The notes beneath the pieces were generated by a model that was given only the letters and a program-made list of their open reading frames with translations, was not told where the DNA came from and made no database searches. The translations under genes and the position numbers were made by a program. This document shows, piece after piece, positions 49,476 through 61,529 of a DNA stretch of 64,000 bases. Location of the stretch: the NCBI GenBank assembly GCA_963693085.1, contig OY856409.1, positions 302,653,058 to 302,717,057 on the forward strand. The letters are read 5' to 3'. Each line of letters begins with the position of its first letter. Position 1 is the first letter of the stretch. This DNA is from Alisma plantago-aquatica (taxonomy: Eukaryota > Streptophyta > Magnoliopsida > Alismatales > Alismataceae).

Positions 49476-50290
49476 CAATGTACAAGTAATATAAAAAACA
49501 ATGATTGTTCACATTCTAGGCCAACAAACACATGTGATGTCATTCTTATATATAATAAATGTGTACCACCTATCCCATCCTTGAACACCTAATCTCACTA
49601 GTAAGTGTATAATGTGTATTGGGTTTTCAAGAAAATTTCGGTAGCATTTCCCCGCTGTTCTCTAAGTACATATGTACTTAGAGAACAAACGGGGAAATTC
49701 TACCAAAATTTTCTCGAAAACTCAATACACATTATACACTTACATCCTAAGTGAGATTAGGTGTTCAAGAACAGTCCCAAACCGGGGACTATCCAAGATT
49801 TACTCCTAATGAGTAAATCTTGGACGGGTTTCTAGGCCAACAAACACAATAATAGATATCTACAATGAAGCCGGACTCCATACAAACATTATATAATTTA
49901 GTGATTGTTCATTCTAATTTATATCAATGTACAAGTAATATAAAAAACAATGATTGTTCACATTCTAGGCCAACAAACACATGTGATGTCATTCTTATAT
50001 ATAATAAATGTGTACCACCTATCCCATCCTTGAACACCTAATCTCACTAGTAAGTGTATAATGTGTATTGGGTTTTCAAGAAAATTTCGGCAGCATTTCC
50101 CCGCTGTTCTCTAATTACATATGTACTTAGAGAACAAACGGGGAAATGCTACCAAAATTTTCTCGAAAACTCAATACACATTATACACTTACATCCTAAG
50201 TGAGATTAGGTGTTCAAGAACAGTCCCAAACCGGGGACTATCCAAGATTTACTCCTAATGAGTAAATCTTGGACGGGTTTCTAGGCCAAC
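49476..50290. repeat. 459-bp direct repeat with long hairpins, CACTA copy 2
   Basis: The counterpart of 32834-33648. Hairpins at about 49580-49769 and 50029-50218 again meet at 'tacatatgta'. One arm has a single change ('taattacata' at about 50113) that slightly weakens the second stem. No gene is visible between 49352 and 50770. Confidence 0.88.
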
Positions 50291-50749
50291 AAATAATGTG
50301 TTGTCATTCTTATACCTAAAATCCTAGTTCTTCAAATTAGGGTGATTATTGATGTCTTTAAAAGCATGATTGGCAATTTAGGGAAAAGTTCATAATTTTA
50401 AATTCCAAGCATTCACATGTGTGCATTACAGTTCATAATTAAGCAAGAAGGGTGATTAGGATTCTCAATATACTCAACAATAAAATAAGTTAAACATGTG
50501 TGCATTACAGTTCATCATTTACATTCCAAACATGTCACATGTGTGCATTACAGTTCATCATCAAGATATCTATAACTTACTTAAACATTCAATTATGAAG
50601 TAAATATACACTTAATTAAGAATAGCATGACACACAAAGTTGCAGTCAACATCATTATGTTTTGTTCTATCATGGACTATCAGATTGGTATATCACATAT
50701 GTATCAGTACATTATTAAATAAACACAATCAGTAAATAACTTTTAGCAA

Positions 50750-51284
50750 AAAATCCACTAGACGTGCAGCCTAGACGTGCCCTGGCGCCGCCCAAGCATC
50801 TGCCCAGAGGCCTATCTAGGCAGGGCACCTGGGCTTGGGACCCTAGGCGTGCCCTGGCACCTACTTAGGCGCTGCCTGCGTGAGTTCTAGGTTGGCGGCG
50901 GTAGAGAAAAGCAAGGCAGAGGACAAAAAAGGTGGTGAAGGTTTGTGGGTTACCTTGCACGAGGACAGCACGAGTAAAGCTGCTTCTACCGGTGGGGGCG
51001 GAGGTGACGATGACAGCACCGTAGCTGCTTCTACTGGCGGCGACGACTAGAGGAGAGCAGGGGCGGTGGGCAACGACCGGCGGCGACGAGCGGACAACAG
51101 CAATAGCAGGGGCGGCGGAGAAGAAGGACGCCGGAGATGGGGCGCCGGAGAGAAGCGCCGGAGAGCAGCAGCAGCAGAGAAGCGCCGGAAAGTCGCCGCA
51201 ACAGGGAAAATCGCCGCAATAGGGTAGCAATGAAACAGAAGAAAGGGGAAGAGTCGGGCGATCGCGGGGGGTTATAAGTTCCAA
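50750..51284 (-). promoter_or_regulatory. GC-rich upstream region of the CACTA gene
   Basis: This GC-rich block has 'cctaggcg/ctagacgtgc'-type short repeats at 50756-50880 and GGCG/CCGCC-rich purine sequence at 50890-51240. On the minus strand an open frame of 139 codons (51284-50865), rich in Ser, Pro, Ala and Cys, is visible but resembles no family. Since the first recognised coding exon follows an acceptor-like site, this block could hold the promoter and an untranslated first exon. It is absent from copy 1. Confidence 0.5.
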
Positions 51285-51660
51285 AATAGCGTCGGTTGTT
51301 TACAACAACCGACGCCTAAACATCTTTAGCGTCAGTTGGTTGAAACAACCGACGTCCAATTGGACGATATTTTCATGGAAATTTTTGGCGGGAACCACCT
51401 TCAGCGTCGGTTAGAGAGGGATAACTGACGCTGAAAATGACACTATTTTTTTTATCGAAAAATGGATTTCGCGGGCGACTTTAAGCGTCGGTTGTTTATA
51501 AAAAACCGACGCTTAATACAAAGCGGTACCCGTGTCTGGCTGGTCTTCGAATATAGACGTCGGTTTTGTTAAACAACCGACGCCTTATATGTTAGGCGTC
51601 GGTTTTCCTTAATAACCGACGCCCAGAAAAGCGACACTGAATGCTATTTCTGTAGTAGTG
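51285..51660. repeat. CACTA subterminal hairpin array, right end
   Basis: At least six inverted pairs occur in 375 bases, for example 51289-51318, 51328-51354, 51405-51432, 51484-51512, 51559-51585 and 51595-51622. All are of the 'gcgtcggtt...aaccgacgc' type with occasional GTCAG/CTGAC variants. Spacing is about 35-75 bases. The left array is at 45269-45640. Confidence 0.82.
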
Positions 51661-51664
51661 TGAA

Positions 51665-54600
51665 TGTTACATCCTTGAAATTCGTGGATTTCAAGCCTAA
51701 ATGAATTAAGGACAATGAAGTGTTTGGAGGGACTTGGTTGATGATTCTAGATCCTAGCATTAGATTGAATGATCAAGTTTAAGATATAAAGTGCGTTGGG
51801 CATAGGTAATCATATCAGGCTTATAAAAGATGGGATGATTACCAAGGGATTGTGTTTGGTAATTAGCAAGGTAAGTGGGCTCATGGAACCTTTGGAAGGC
51901 CTAAGAGGTTATTTGTGGGCCTTAGGGACTTTTCAGCCCAATTGGTTTATCAAAGTTTACATATGGGCCCATGAGACATGATTTTGGATAATGAGGACAT
52001 TCATGATCATAATAGGTATCCAAAATAGTCATGGTTGATGGATAATTAGAATATTAGATAATGAGAAGACATCTAAGATAATCCCAGATAATAGGTGGCT
52101 TACATATTTAATTAAAGGATTATCCACCTTTCCTTGGAAGCCATATAAAAGGGCAGAATGCAAGTTTCCTAAAAGAAAATAAGAAGTTTGGTATGCAAAG
52201 GATACCCAACGAAGCCTGATAACTTGAAAAGGAATAGATAAGGCATCATGCGGGGAGGATTGTTGTTAAAAGAAATATGGTGGGCCTTATCTAATCCCTT
52301 CATGCCTATGTTTCCTATGCGAGGAGTCCATCTGCCTTTGGAAAGGAATAGATGTGGCCCATGTGGGTGTTTGTTTCCTTGGCAATCACGTATGGAAAAC
52401 CTTCCTTCTTGTGCTTATTGTGATTCATATATAGAGAGCACTAAGAGTCTTTGCCTCCATCTCACAGTACACATCCCCAGCCCCTGTGGTCCGCGGGAAG
52501 GAGACGGAACCCAAGGTGCAGCCTTGCGAAGGAAGATCCTCCTCACGAGGAGGAGTAGGTTGGGGCTATAGCCGGAGGCGGCATGCAAAGGCCTTTACCT
52601 CTGTGGTGGCGCATGCAGGCATCTCCGGTCATGCTTCCGAGGGCGTCAGGGGTGCAAGGTCTTTCTGCTAAGACCAGCGTGGTGCGGAGACCTGCACGGT
52701 GCAGAGACGCAGCGGCGTCTCAACCGGGTCATGCAGACGAGGAGGAGACCAATGCAGACGGAGAGGGGGATTCTTCATCGACGCACGAGGGCAGCAGTGC
52801 GCCGAGCCAGGGTGTGAGGAGCCGACTGCTGTAGGTTGGCCCTCTGCGGCATTGAGATCTCGCCTGCGTGGTAGAGGCAAAGGTAGTCAGCCCCGCCGGC
52901 AGCCTTGCTGGACCATCCCGCGCCTACGACAGGTCACTGCTAGAGGGACGTTTGAGAGGGATGGTGCCGCCAGGCACCTCCAGCAGTGTTGGCACGCGTA
53001 GTGTCTGCTCGACGGACGGCAGCGGGAGATTGGATGAGGAAGAGAGCGGGATGGAGCAGCGATGGCTGGGCCTTCTGGACTACTGTAAGGATAGGCCGAG
53101 GCAAGGTGCTCCGGCGCCGACCATTGAGGGGCTTCGCACTCCGACTCCAGCAATAGGACAGGATCGTCGCCCATCGGCACCCTTGCGGCAGCGTCCGCAC
53201 GGAGGAAGCCCTCGCGAGAGGATGAAGATGGCGAGAGAGAGAGAGCGTGCCAGTTCACAATTAGACCGGCACTGGGCCGTGCTCCAAATCACTCGCCCAG
53301 CGAGCCATGAGGTTAGGTGGTGGCGGGACAATAGAAAGCTGCCACGTCATCCTGCCTTGAGGTATAAGTCACTATCTTGTTTAATTCATAGAAAATACTA
53401 GGAGTATCCAAAAATAGCGAAATTATATATCAAATTGCTCAGAAAAATGAGAGGGTTCCAAAGAAAATATAATAAGAACCCAATTAAGCTTCCTGTTCTA
53501 AAAGTATAGGCAATACATGTTTTAATGGGTTTAATGAAAAGGAAAACCTAGTTTTGTGTAACATGATGCTTAACTGAAATAGATTCGTTCATGATTAGCT
53601 AGCACTTAATATTGCCAAGTATAATAAGAAATCCATGATAATGTTGAATAATAGGTGATTCCATATTAGTAATCTTATTCATGTTGTTTTAGGTGTCACG
53701 AATAGTTTAATATTCTTAAGATGCTAATTAGGGTTTAATCTAATATGGATGATTGAGTTGTAATCATAGAAACCTTAATGTGATGGAATTAGGGTTGTAA
53801 CCCTAATCCCTAGTCCAAACGCGAGATAACCCTAAAACCCTAGTTTAGGAGTGAATCTAGATGTACATAATGTAATATGAATACATGGTGACACATACGT
53901 AGTATGTTTTGTTTCAGATACTTGTTGATTACTTGCTTGGTTGATTGGATGTTTGGATTGCATTCCTAAAGTACATAAGATATTCTGCATGGTTTCTACA
54001 ATGGCATAAGGTACGTGGTTATGCTTATGAATACATGTATCGGATTCCAAGATTGCCGAAGTTTTCTCGATGAGATTGAACGACAAATAAACTGCTTGCT
54101 TGTTTATTTAGTTCTTGCAAACTATAAAGTTCATATGAGTATCACGTAAAGTAAATAATTACATTTTGAACCCTGGGTCAGACTGATCTTAAGGGTAATG
54201 CACACGAGCCCCGGAGGGACAGTGATTACACCTAAGGTAGTGGACCAGATAAGGGTAAGAATATGAAAAAGAGTTAATGTTCTTATATTCAAGATAAAGA
54301 TGTTTGCTTATATCTGTACTTGTGATTATTGTTTGAATCCACATACCAGTATAGAAATATACTGATCACGTATTTGTTTGTCGGCGTTTTAGGTATCAGA
54401 TATACTTGATTCGTGGACATGAGGGTACAGATAGAGATGTTGAAGACACTACAGTTTAATCATGAAGGTTTAGTCTTAATAGTTTATCTTCACACATGTA
54501 AAAGTTAATTCTGCATAGAAGCTATGTAACTCCTTAGAGGAGCTTTTCATGTAAACATGTAAATATTTGATCATTAATGGAAATTGTTTACTATTTTGTA

Positions 54601-54687
54601 TTATTTCATGAATCTGATCCTGGAAATTATAGTTAACGATTCACAACTTTAAGGTCTTTTAGACACTCAAAAGTGCGGGTCGTTACA
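51665..54687 (+). mobile_element. LARD-like LTR3 (true 3' LTR)
   Basis: TGTTACATCC to CGTTACA, 3,023 bp, with no indels relative to LTR1 and LTR2. TATA box at 52142-52151 and GC-rich island at about 52474-53359. It is the most diverged of the three. It is separated from the CACTA terminus by TGA and one base. Confidence 0.93.
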
Positions 54688-54692
54688 AAAGT

Positions 54693-55428
54693 CAATTGCA
54701 GGCCAGTTAGGAATGTGAAACGACCGGTTCACTGGGTGAACTGACTAGTTCACACTCCCAACTGACTGGCTTGTTTGTGAAATGACTGGCTTGCCTCCCA
54801 CAGTACAATCCGTTCTTGGAAATTTCGGACCCTTCTACTCCCACTTTAGTCCCACATTGCTCGGGGTTGAGAACCCTAACCCTCACCCCTCCTATGTATA
54901 GAGGGGTACTGTGGGCTTCTCAAGCACAAATCAGAACATCAGTTGCTATGTAGAGTTATCCTATCTGGTTTTGGTAACCATGAGAGCCCAAGAAAGTGCT
55001 ACCTGACTAGGGAGGCAAAGTGAGGGAAAGACAACTGCAAGACGACGACTTGTAGTGGGAGAGTGTGTCAGCGACTAGTACACTGACAGAAGGGGATGAC
55101 TCCTTCTAGTATCTTGTGGGATAGGATGACTAGAGTTCCCGAAGTCTGTGTGGACTATCTGTAGAGGCAGGAGGTTTCTGCCGCTTAGGAGGATGATGGT
55201 TAACCGCAGTCCGGGTGGAGATCAGGAGTTGCACATACACCATTCAAGACTAGGTGGTTGAAGACTACACCAGCTATGAGGTATTGTCACTGAGCAAGCC
55301 TCATGACCAGGTACGCCTTGTTGAAACCATCCTTCCTATTTCATAGTCTGTTGATGCGATCTGCTATTTTATGGGTTTGTGGTGAGAAATTTTTTTTTTC
55401 CTCTACCTTCTCTGTCCCATAAAACCCA
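54693..55428 (+). mobile_element. copia A 3' LTR, last 736 bp
   Basis: It continues 'caattgcaggccag' exactly where the 5' LTR has it (8048 onward) and ends 'aaaaccca'. The last bases of the LTR (ACA) and the expected five-base target duplication cannot be recognised at this end, so a few bases were probably lost. A TATA-like 'atgtatagagggg' lies near 54893. Confidence 0.9.
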
Positions 55429-55429
55429 G

Positions 55430-57846
55430 TTATCACTAGAGAAGTGATAGTTAGCTATTTCTTGCCAATTTGTCATAGATAAGATAGTATTCATTTAAAA
55501 ACTCCTCTAGTTGGTTCCACCGAGCTATGGGAAGTATGTCCATCATGTGTTCTTTCCCTTTCAGGACATATCATTCAAGTAGATGTCCTACCACTTGATA
55601 TGCATGGGTTCGATGTGATCCTTAGAATGAATACTTTGGAAAAGTATCGTGTAGTCTTGGACTATAGTGTCAAAGTGGCAACGTTTGTGGATAGTGATGT
55701 TTCATGGGTATTTCATGGTGATATGAATATTCTTATGACATGTCTAGTTTCAGCTATGACATCAGAGAAGTGGATGAGACAAGATTGTGATGCATTCTTG
55801 GCACATGTGGTGGATACCAAGGTAAGGAGTCCTAGTATTCAGGAAGTGCCAGATGTACATGAGTTTGAGGATATGTTTCCCAATGAGTTTCTAGGTATAC
55901 CTCCTTGTAGAGAGATTGATTTTGAGATCAATGTAGTTTTAGGAACCCAACCTATAGTGCAGACACCGTATAGAATGGAACCAACATAGATGCATGAATT
56001 AAAGAAATAGTTACAAGAACTGCTTGAGAAAGGTTTCATTAGACCGCGCACGTCTCCTTAGGGTTCTCCCATTCTATTTGTAAAGAAGAAAGATGGATCG
56101 ATGAGGTTATGTATTGATTACCGATAGCTGAATAAGATGACAATCAGAACAAGTATCCACTACCACATATAGATGATTTGTTTAATCAGTTACAAGGTGC
56201 CACCATATTTTCTATGATATATTTGAGGTTAGGTTATCATTATTTGTGGATATGGCAGATGACATACATAAGTTATCCTTTAGGACAAGGTATGGTCATT
56301 ATGAGTTCATGATTATGTCATTTGGGCAACTAACAAATGCCCTGGCCGTGTTTATGGACCCAATGAATAGGGTGTTCAAGCCCTATCAAGATTAGTTTGT
56401 AGTTTTGTTTATAGATGACATCCTAATATACTCTAAAGGTAAACAACAACACGAGCAACACTTATGTTAGGCTTTGACTTTGTTGAGGCAACACCAATTG
56501 TATGCAAATTTCTAGTAAATGCTAGTTCTGGCTTAAGGAAGTGGCTTTTCTAGGACATGTAATATCTACCAGAGGAATCTATGTAGACCCAAAGAAAGTG
56601 GATTCAGTGCTGGAATGGGATTAGCAAAGACATCTACATATATCAAATGTTAACTAGTAAGGATGTATCATTTGTTTGGTATGACATATGTCAACAATCT
56701 TTTATGATCTTGAAGTAGGGTTTGACTAGTGAACTAGTGTTAATACTTCCAGAACAAGGAAAGGGTTATATATTCTTCTATGATGCATCCAAGAATGGTC
56801 TAGGTTGTGTGGTGATGCAAGATAAGAATGTGATTTATTTCACTTCATGATAGCTTAAGAAACATGAGGAGAACTACTTGACACATGATCTAGAGGTGGC
56901 CATTGGGGTCCATGCCTTGAAGATATGGAGACACTACTTGTATGGTGAGAAGTGTCATATCTTCATTGACCACAAAAACCTACAATATATCTTTTCAAAG
57001 CAAGAGTTGAACATGCGACAACAACACTGGATGGAGTTGATAAAACACTATGATTGCACATTAGATGACCATCTAGAGAAGGCGAATGTGGTGGCAGAAG
57101 CCTTAAGAAGGAAGTCTTCTTCAACATCATCCACTAAGAAGGCACAATTGAGTTCTTTGGTGTGTCATAAGAGAGACATGTTGTTCTCCATGCTATTGAT
57201 GAATGTTCAGCTAGAAGTGTCCATGTTCACAGGTCTGTTGGCACAGTTACAAGTAAAGCTGATATTGAATCAATATCAGAGATGCACAACAGAATGATAC
57301 TATGATACAATAGATTCAAGAAAAGTTAGGCAGTAAGAAGCATGATGGCTTCCATGAATCAATGAAGGGACAATGTATTATCATGGTAGGATAGTTATAC
57401 TAGATGTAGATAATCTGAGGGCATTAGTTCTAGAATAGGATCACTCTTCTATGTACACTATGCATCTAGGTAGCACCAACATGTATCAGAAGGATCTATA
57501 TCGGTGGTCATGATTAAAGTGTGATGTAGCCAAGTTTGTGGCAAAATGTGGAGTGTATCAGGATGTTAAAGCTAAGCATCAGAAGCCTACATGGACTTTA
57601 CAACAAATGCATGTATCACAATGGAAGTGGGATCATATCACAATGGATTTTGTGGTTGGACTTCTAAGGACAACCAAAGTTAATAATTCTGTCTCAGTGA
57701 TATTGGATGGGTCGACTAAGTCAGCACACTTTTTCTAGTAAAGACAACGTATGCGGTTGAGAAGCTTGCACTGATATATATATAGATGAGATAGTATGTT
57801 ACATGGTATTCCAAGTACCATAGTGTCAAATAGAGGTCCACAATTG
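55430..57846 (+). pseudogene. pol: G1 protease end, RT, RNase H and integrase, degenerate
   Basis: The continuation of G1 after copia A. Frame 55600-55989 holds the protease-RT linker ('GFDVILRMNTLEKY', 'VPDVHEFEDMFPNEFLGIPP'). RT follows in broken frames, with the catalytic 'FIDDILIYSK' box intact at about 56409-56438. RNase H is in frame 56878-57297 ('HALKIWRHYLYGEKCH', 'DHKNLQYIF', 'KANVVAEALRRK'). Integrase at 57440-57846 has the zinc-binding histidines (HSSMYTMH), but the second cysteine of the C..C pair is tyrosine (KCGVYQ). The first catalytic aspartate is present (ITMDFVVG) and the second reads asparagine (SNRGPQ). The C-terminus is missing where G2's LTR begins. Confidence 0.88.
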
Positions 57847-60800
57847 ATGTAGTGACATGTTGTGTTGAGTTTTAGGGTTTTATTGAATACCCTATGTAAG
57901 TGGCTGACCTTGATGTTGAGCCATCTAGAGTTTGGCGATCGCTAAGTTTTATGTGTGGTTATTGGTTCTTTGATCAAAGATGTTTTCCTTGACCTACCCT
58001 ATGTTGGTGGTCGATGAGATGTGGTATCTCTCTTCAGTCGCCAACCTTTGAATATGTTGATGGTCTATGAGTTTCTCTTAGGTCATAAAGTTTTACTATG
58101 TGACCGTTTGGTTTTCTAACTAACGTTCTCATCGGTCGAAGGGCTCTCCTATACAAGTAGGTTGCTAGTTTTCTTTGTTTTTATCACCATAATTGCATGT
58201 TTGAGAATGATGCTTGCATGGGTGAGTTTTGATGAAAACTTGGCATATGTTTGCATGACACCTAAACTCCCTTCTCTCTCTCCTACCCTTGGATATATAA
58301 ACCTCTCTTCTTGCATGCAACAAAACCCTTTACACCCTTTCTCTCTCTCTTCTTTCTTGAAGCTTGCCCCCCTTGCTCTTGGTGGTGAAGGTGGAGCTCT
58401 AGTGGTCGATCCATCTTGCATGTTATCTAGGGTTTTAGAGAAACCCTTCATTGGTGATCCTTTTCTCTTCTCTTTGGTTTGGGTAATTGATCCATATCAT
58501 GATATTCCTTTTCTTGCCTTACCCTCTTCTTCCTTCTATTCTTGGTCGAACCCATGGAGTTTCCACGGTGGAGCTTGAGTATAGCTTGAAGGACTTTTGT
58601 CTTCTTGGTCCATGGTTCTCTATGGTAGTGCTTAAGTTGAGTTGAAGAACCTCTTTTTCTTGTCTTTTTGGCCTAGGGTTTTTCTCTCCATCTTATGCTC
58701 CTTTAACCTAGGGTTTGTTCTTTCCTTGTAGGTGGTACTAGCTTGGCTGAGAAGTGGTGATCAAGCTAGGGTTTTCTCTCTTTTCTTAAAGATCCCTTGC
58801 TATTGGAATTGTTCTTCATATCTAAGGCAAGTTGCACAACTTTATCATTTATTATTGTTGCTTTTACATTGCATCCAAGTAATATGATCTTGAAAACGTG
58901 ATTCCAAGTACAATGGTGACAATATCTATGATCTAGGGTTTATGTTCCATGGTGATCTTGAGCATATAACCTCCCTTGTTGAAACCCTAATCTGGTGCAT
59001 GATTATCTTGTTTGGTGATGTAGGCTTTGATCCTTGCATGCATGTGCTATACATTGGTTTTCTCTCTCTAAATCATGGGTTTTGTTTTCTCTCATGATGA
59101 TGGTCGGATTTAAGATTATGATATGTAATTTTCCTTCATGAGTTGTACACTTTGGTGGTTTTAGTTTCGTGGTGATGAACAACTTGTTTTATCTTGAGTT
59201 TGATGATGTCTCCTCTCACTTGATATTTGTAAAGCTATGGTTTATGTGGTCGATGATGTTTTGAGGTCATGTTGGTCGCTAAGTTTCTACACCATGATGG
59301 TCGTTGAAGTTTTATATCTTATGTGTTCGATGACCTTTGATGACATGTGGGTTGCTAAGTGTTGACCTCTTGAGTGGTCGCTGAGGTGACCGATCTCTTT
59401 GGTCGATGAAGATGTTTGATGTTCTCTTTAGTTGTTGAGATGTGTGACCTAGGTTTCTCTTTGGTCGATGACACCTTTGATTCTATGCAACTGATGGTGT
59501 TTTTTGGTCCATATGCATGAAGTTTTGATGACTCTATGTTGGGAATGTTTGACCTAAGTGCTTATAAGATTGTTGGAGATTATGATAATTAGCGTTTGCT
59601 TCTCTTTGCTATTTTATAACCCTAATTTGGATTATAATGTGAACCTAACCCTAATTTCAAGCACATTATGATAATTATTAGCTTGCTTGAGTAATTAGCA
59701 TGTTGATGGAGTACTTTCTCTCTCTCTCAATGTTGTAACCCCGATTTGCTATTAGAAAAGCATCATAGCTATTAAATGGTTGTTGAAACACTTATTTGTC
59801 ATGTGTATGATGTTGATCCTTATTACGACATGGAGAGATAATGATTATCTTGTAGGAAATGATGTGATATCTCTATGACCTTGAGCATGGTCTTGTTCCC
59901 TATTTGAGGTGATATCCTCTATGTGACATGATAAGGGATTGGTGTCCAAATGTAATGTGATAACGGTGATGATCTCAGTGAGTGGAAATGGACAATACCA
60001 TGTTGTGATATGATAAGTTTTATGTTTAATACATTTTATATCTTCTGAAGCTGCACTCTACCCATGCTTCATAGAATTCTTTTGAAGGTTTGCTTGTAAC
60101 TTGATTGATGAAGTTAAAAGATACCAAGTGGCTCTTACTAATCAAGTGAAACCCTAATCATGTAGTTGTCCTGGAAATAGATCCATTCCAGTTTCAAGAC
60201 TTATTGGATGGCGAAAGAAGTATTCCTAAGGGAAACTCGAAGATCATATTGTTGATTATGTGAGGTGCAAATGACCTTATATCCTTGTCATCTTGTTCTC
60301 AAGGTGTATGGAGGAAGGCTACAGTCATGCCTTAGTATGAGAATGGATACAATCGTATCTCATAGATTTATATACATGATATTTTGAGGGAAATGGTGAT
60401 TGTACCTTAGTGGCATAGCTTCTTACCCTGGTGTCTAGCGTGGTGACCTATATACCAAGGCGGGCTAGGTGTTTTGCAATTTGACTTTATATGTCACTGT
60501 GGTGTTCACTTGTACTAATTGAGTGGGGAGAAGATCTTGGATTCCAAGTCATCCTAGATCTTGTATGGCACTGATTTGGAATTGAGTGGTATACCTCAGT
60601 TCCTTAGGACAATAATAAAAGACATAATACAACCGTGTAGTATATCTGCTTAGGGTTAAACACGCTTCACATTGGGTGTTTACCCTTACCTTGTTTCTTA
60701 TATTGCTTAGTTGTTTTATAATAACGGTAGGAGAAATCAACTATTATAGATGTTTTTCATATTCCTTCTAATCATGATACTATGCTTATCTATTATAGCT

Positions 60801-61398
60801 ATGTATCCTGCTTAATCTATGTAATCATTTTAATAATTGATTTGGCTAAATCCGCTCATCATGTTCAATAATGGTATATCTTGCTGTGACAATAACCGTT
60901 GACTGAGAGTTATATATCTCTCTAGGACATTGGTCTCACCTCATGGGTTACCAAATCTTTTTAAGTGGTCATCAACAGTGTGGTCAGGATCATATTGTTG
61001 AGGAAGAGCGACTAGGAGATCAGTAGACAGAAGGTTGGATAGTTGCTAGTTTTTGTTGTAGTAGAGTCCTAGTGTTGTCCCTATACTCTTAGGAATGAGA
61101 AGTATATTGACACGTGTTTTGATAGTATGCCAAGGTTTGTACATATGTGACATGTATATGTGAAACAAGATATATGTTAAACATTCATTGTGGAAGATGG
61201 CCATCAAATAGATGTAAATACCTATTATAGTATGTGATGTGATATAGGTTTTTGGGACTTGTTGTAATATATTTCCACTCATAATAGTTATATGATAACA
61301 GTTTTAACTTACCTACTTCTGCATCATGTGGTTATTTAGTTGTTGATTGCATGTTTTGTTTTGAGTAATCTCATTTGTGTGCATTGGAGTTGTTATAG
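57847..61398 (+). mobile_element. Gypsy element G2, 5' LTR (about 3.5 kb)
   Basis: Non-coding sequence ending about six bases before a primer site. It matches the G1 LTR (for example 60085-60210 to 3936-4060). It has a TATA box at 58291-58303 followed by a CT-rich stretch typical of a plant core promoter. Repeated 'ggtcgatgatg/ggtcgctaagt' wording occurs at 57910-58140 and 59235-59480. The open frame 58162-58578 spans this promoter and lacks any recognisable domain. The start is approximate: G1's integrase stops being readable at 57846. Confidence 0.7.
58291..58303 (+). promoter_or_regulatory. G2 LTR TATA box
   Basis: 'ggatatataaacc' is preceded by 'ctctctcctaccc' and followed 25-35 bases later by a pyrimidine-rich run with 'catgcaaca', a good fit to a plant transcription start. 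Confidence 0.6.
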
Positions 61399-61404
61399 TT
61401 TGGT

Positions 61405-61417
61405 TGGTATCATAGCT
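61405..61417 (+). other. G2 primer binding site (initiator tRNA-Met, one mismatch)
   Basis: 'tggtatcatagct' differs from the G1 site at one base (g to t). It has the same distance to gag as in G1. Confidence 0.8.
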
Positions 61418-61529
61418 CTAGGTTCACTGAGTGTACAATGATATAGGACTAGGGTTTGTGTCTATTCTTGTGTCATCCAACATATCTAATTATAACTAAT
61501 GCTTATGTAGATATTTTTGGAGACCACAA

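Larger units (their letters stand above)
34130..50774 (+). repeat. tandem duplication unit 2 (about 16.64 kb)
   Basis: This is the direct repeat of 17455-34129. It starts with the copia B LTR fragment and ends inside the CACTA element at 'gcctag', where unit 2 continues with the true CACTA sequence ('acgtgccctgg'). Unit 2 is thus the half still attached to the original right flank. The direct repeat 'ctagacgtgc' (50756 and 50771) sits at the right breakpoint. Confidence 0.95.
45269..51660 (-). mobile_element. CACTA (En/Spm-like) transposon, complete, 6,392 bp
   Basis: Terminal inverted repeats CACTACTACAGAA and TTCTGTAGTAGTG, flanked by the three-base duplication TGA (45266-45268 and 51661-51663). 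Both subterminal regions carry GCGTCGGTT/AACCGACGC hairpins. It carries one identifiable gene on the minus strand (45892-49351). No TNP2-type DDE transposase was seen, so movement would need a transposase from elsewhere. Both termini look intact. Confidence 0.95.
39844..54687 (+). mobile_element. LARD-like non-autonomous LTR retrotransposon, complete, containing CACTA
   Basis: LTR2 (39844-42866), primer site (42869), non-coding interior (42867-45268), CACTA insertion, and LTR3 (51665-54687). AAAGT flanks both ends (39839-39843 and 54688-54692). Without the CACTA element and one TGA it is about 8.45 kb, of which 72% is LTR. It carries no protein motif. Such large non-coding elements (LARDs) depend on proteins of a related element, but the helper family is not evident here. 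Confidence 0.9.

Noticed and set aside
50865..51284. 139-codon Ser/Pro/Cys-rich minus-strand frame as a second CACTA gene
   Set aside because: Composition-driven open frame with no domain. It is better explained as GC-rich upstream sequence of the protease-type gene.
58162..58578. 138-codon frame in the G2 LTR
   Set aside because: It spans a TATA box and probable transcription start and shows no domain. It is probably chance in a promoter region.
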